DNA of 64,000 bases. It comes from Mesostigma viride (taxonomy: Eukaryota; Streptophyta; Mesostigmatophyceae; Mesostigmatales; Mesostigmataceae). Every line of letters starts with the position of its first letter. The stretch's first letter is position 1. The DNA is taken from NCBI GenBank assembly GCA_009746045.1, contig RPFO01000027.1:1934202-1998201 (forward strand), written 5' to 3'. The notes under the pieces are model-generated. The model was not told the DNA's origin. It saw only the letters and a list, made by a program, of their open reading frames with translations, and did not search any database. Below are positions 62,901 to 64,000 of this stretch, piece by piece. Made by a program: the position numbers and the translations under genes.

Positions 62901-64000
62901 GGAGAGAGGGGGATTGGAAAGGAGGGAGTGGCCAGGAACAGGCTAGGGGGGAGGGAAGAGAAGGGCAGGCCTTCCCCTTATCCACCCGTACCACAACGAA
63001 TACAGCTGTGCTATGGCTACCATCCCCGCTACCACCACCTGCGATAGTGATATAAGCTACATGCTGCCTCACCTTGCCATACGGCACATGTTTACCATTC
63101 ACTACCATTTACCATACGTCACATGTTTACCATTCGCTACCATTTACCATACACCACATGTTTACCATTCGCTACCATTTGCTACCATTTACCATACGTC
63201 ACATGTTTACCATTCCCTACCATTTAGCATACGCTACATACTGTCTCACCTTGCCGGCAAACTCCAGTGTACTTGTCGGAGGGCCATTGCTGCAGCTGCC
63301 TCTGGTTCATTATGCATAAAGAGACATTGGTGTGTACCTAGAGAGGCATTGGTTCTATTCAATATAAAGAGACATTGGTTATACCTAGAGAGACATTGGT
63401 TCTATTCAATATAAAGAGACATAAGTTATACCTAGAGAGACATTGGTTCTATTCAATATAAAGAGACATTGGTTTGTAACCAAAACGGCTGTATTAGCCG
63501 AGTAAGTATAAGTACCTTGCTGGCAAACTCGATGTACTTGTCGGACGGCCCCAGCGTGCGCCCGAGCATGTCGATGCGGAGCCTCTTCCCCTTGTCGACC
63601 TCCAGCAGGTAGGGCAGCGTGTGAACGCCGTAGTGCTCGTGCCGGTAGGTGAGTGCAATATGAACGCGCTGGCCGGGCTCCAGGCGGCCGTTCGTGGGTT
63701 GTGCCTGCGGTAAGCCAAGTATAGGCGAGGAGTGATGAAGAGTGGAAGAGAGCAGGAAACATGGATTTAATGAGAAGGGGAGGACAACGGGCCGTTCGTG
63801 GGTCGTGCCTGTGGTTATGGAGATGGGGGGGAAGATGAGGGGGGAATTGGCCACGGGGCGGATGAGAGGGTTACGAAGCAGGCAGGGGGGTTCTTATGGA
63901 TGAGGCAAGGGGATCATGGTTGCGCCGTTCGTGGGTCGCGCCTGGCATGGGGATATACAGGGGAAGAGGAAAGAGGCGAGGGGGCAAGTAGAGGAATAAA
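54271..64000 (-). CDS. CFAP65: CFAP65-like cilia and flagella protein, 3' part (11 exons in window)
   Basis: CFAP65 (FAP65/CCDC108) is a large axonemal protein built of ASH/MSP-like Ig domains. Exons on the minus strand: 63704-63516, 62793-62560, 62149-62007, 60934-60772, 60065-59802, 59410-59141, 58495-58226, 57728-57657, 56835-56582, 55786-55603, 54606-54271. All junctions are GT/AG and all phases agree, giving 792 codons plus a stop. Ig-like parts include EPGQRVHIALTYRHEHYGVH, EIRNAGATPVTVQLDTTPLE with FQPMEAK, and VPLHFTWDLDIAS with LPAGKSIMCKLTLFAGMQP. The C-terminus is Glu-rich (SDEEEEEEEGEEWEEE), as in CFAP65. The 5' end lies beyond the window. HYDIN or CFAP47 are alternatives because they share the domain type; FQPMEAK and the acidic tail favour CFAP65. 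Confidence 0.75.
55603..55786 (-). CDS. CFAP65: CFAP65-like exon, Ala/Ser-rich linker
   Basis: 184 nt: ASATRDDKQAKELAAVTAVL, Gly-rich segment, SRRSSSVSTMSAMLEGGESS. Acceptor in a C-rich tract (CCCCCCTCAG). Donor GTACGT, whose sequence recurs four more times downstream (55431-55560). Confidence 0.72.
55905..56080 (+). repeat. (GGGGCGA)n minisatellite in CFAP65 intron
   Basis: About 20 units of the 7-mer GGGGCGA with GGGGCAC variants. Confidence 0.92.
56582..56835 (-). CDS. CFAP65: CFAP65-like exon, Ser-rich
   Basis: 254 nt: ALLDAVCDPLVHLALQSLDE, ETVPYFEQLTDKEFSHSRPP, then SASKSSSRANSRGGSRSQST. Ends in phase 2 at GCCACACG, donor GTACGT. Both edges have decayed copies in the flanking introns. 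Confidence 0.78.
56908..57219 (+). repeat. (GA)n then (GTGTGC)n microsatellites
   Basis: About 50 GA units (56908-57007), then about 35 GTGTGC hexamers (57009-57219), in a CFAP65 intron; on the coding strand it is a CA-rich and then CT-rich tract near the acceptor. Long fr ames here are artefacts. Confidence 0.95.
57657..57728 (-). CDS. CFAP65: CFAP65-like exon (24 codons)
   Basis: DGVKRRVTQLSEAEYDTIEA then ILSQ, phase 0 at both ends, acceptor CAACAG, donor GTGAGG. Confidence 0.75.
57826..58055 (+). repeat. 21-bp minisatellite in CFAP65 intron
   Basis: About eleven units of GTCAAGCGCAAGGTGATTAGG. Confidence 0.92.
58226..58495 (-). CDS. CFAP65: CFAP65-like exon, charged helix
   Basis: 90 codons, phase 0: ATTISTTRQLPMLAVATTTM, the basic-acidic helix QRRRQRQAEEADEENRWSAP, LVATVEARVHSMKQYEARFG, then SFGHNFVPKSDRQ. 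Donor GTACGG. A short helical region between Ig-like parts. Confidence 0.78.
59141..59410 (-). CDS. CFAP65: CFAP65-like exon, linker
   Basis: 90 codons, phase 0: VPEGFQMPSQTSPGHGATGL ... SKAGEEEEEVIAQDVAYTTL, PKRKYAVKPPRAADSQRISV. Acceptor CCACCAG, donor GTGGGG. Confidence 0.77.
59802..60065 (-). CDS. CFAP65: CFAP65-like exon, ASH/Ig-like domain
   Basis: 88 codons, phase 0: DLLSFGSVPAFSVSRRLVAV, SNRNGIVPLHFTWDLDIASA, RLPAGKSIMCKLTLFAGMQP, QFFETDLVCHIQPE. The 'N.....P..F.W' strand followed by 'L.AG....C.L.F....P' is the ASH-type Ig domain pattern of CFAP65 and HYDIN. Donor GTGAGG. Confidence 0.82.
60772..60934 (-). CDS. CFAP65: CFAP65-like exon, Ser/Gly-rich linker
   Basis: 163 nt: SAKDHSDAGSAFSGPRSSDN, then ESWLGFRPTPLLRMEGDAAS. 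Joins 62149-62007 (GG plus A) and 60065-59802 in phase. Confidence 0.68.
61570..61755 (+). repeat. 48-bp tandem repeat, ~3.8 copies
   Basis: Units of GTCCGATTACATAGAGGG plus CCGATTATATCGAGAGCGTC in a CFAP65 intron. Confidence 0.88.
62007..62149 (-). CDS. CFAP65: CFAP65-like exon, Ig-like domain edge
   Basis: 143 nt: AVSVSVPIRVADGPETAFTF then HAEGLHPHKLTRIASKASSR, ending DPFGSI plus GG, donor GTAGGC. A decayed copy of its last ~60 bp lies at 61853-61915. Confidence 0.78.
62560..62793 (-). CDS. CFAP65: CFAP65-like exon, Ig-like domain
   Basis: 78 codons, phase 0: VHHLRPVAIGDAQPPLQGVE, IRNAGATPVTVQLDTTPLEQ, ILRCSNPSVTMAPGRAALFH, MVFQPMEAK. This 'N.G..P......PL..L....Y.FPIL.C.NP...I.P......W.F.P.EAK' pattern is the best evidence for CFAP65. 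Donor GTAGGG. Confidence 0.84.
63075..63480 (+). repeat. Two short tandem repeats in a CFAP65 intron
   Basis: ACCATACGTCACATGTTTACC-type units (63075-63235) and AGAGACATTGGTT(A/C)TA units (63318-63480). A decayed copy of the 63516 donor edge lies between them (63247-63283). Confidence 0.8.
63516..63704 (-). CDS. CFAP65: CFAP65-like exon, Ig-like domain (most 5' in window)
   Basis: 63 codons, phase 0: AQPTNGRLEPGQRVHIALTY, RHEHYGVHTLPYLLEVDKGK, RLRIDMLGRTLGPSDKYIEF, ASK. 'LEPGQRV.I.LTY.HEHYGVHTLPYLL.VDKGK' is an ASH-type domain. Further exons must lie beyond 64000. Confidence 0.82.

Overview
This window is nuclear DNA from a green alga (Chlorophyta), probably a flagellated chlorophyte. Three things point there. 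A chloroplast-targeted cytochrome b6f subunit (PetM) lies on the + strand at 39282-39638. A ciliary protein gene (CFAP65-like) fills the right end. Interstitial telomere-type repeats are CCCTAAA (35578-35633). Coding exons are GC-rich, introns are long and packed with micro- and minisatellites, and splice sites are canonical GT/AG. The species cannot be named from the sequence.

Layout. 1-4.6 kb is a pile-up of degenerate LINE pieces (ORF1-like remnants on the minus strand, and 3' ends in both orientations with (TTAA)n, (TTCAA)n and (TTTAA)n tails). 4.87-16.86 kb is a LINE (LINE-A) whose ORF1 (4868-6052) and ORF2 half (13335-16859) are separated by a 7.1-kb DNA transposon (6193-13331). That transposon has 32-bp perfect terminal inverted repeats starting CCCTAAG, a 3-bp GCT target duplication and inverted subterminal arrays; removing it restores the LINE to the same spacing as the second copy. 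17.25-38.21 kb (minus) is one gene, the replication initiation factor MCM10. I could trace it in phase from ATG (38208) to stop (17251) through 14 exons, 1474 codons, with the N-terminal motif, OB-fold, central zinc motif and C-terminal zinc ribbon all present. 39.28-39.64 kb (+) is PetM, head-to-head with MCM10. 41.1-44.74 kb is a second, frameshifted LINE copy (LINE-B). 45423-54233 is a complete 8.8-kb LTR retrotransposon with seemingly identical 585-bp LTRs and a CCTAG target duplication. It encodes a small RNase H1-type hybrid-binding-domain protein, a gag with a zinc knuckle and a broken protease, but no reverse transcriptase I can recognise. 54271 to the window edge (minus) is the 3' part of a CFAP65-like gene (11 exons, 792 aa, all in phase); the LTR element sits 33 bp past its stop codon.

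Three observations stand out. (1) Introns of both large genes repeatedly contain decayed direct copies of the adjoining exon edge together with its splice site, as if introns grew by duplication across splice junctions. (2) A tiny retro-inserted sequence family (35-72 bp, shared 3' end, variable 5' truncation) occurs four times, each flanked by 7-15 bp target duplications. (3) LINE-B, and one LINE 3' end, carry several 4-bp insertions that all follow one rule: dinucleotide XY becomes XY, its reverse complement, XY. This is the pattern expected of palindromic-nucleotide excision footprints or some other fold-back repair.

Most long open frames in this window are translations of satellites and are not genes.
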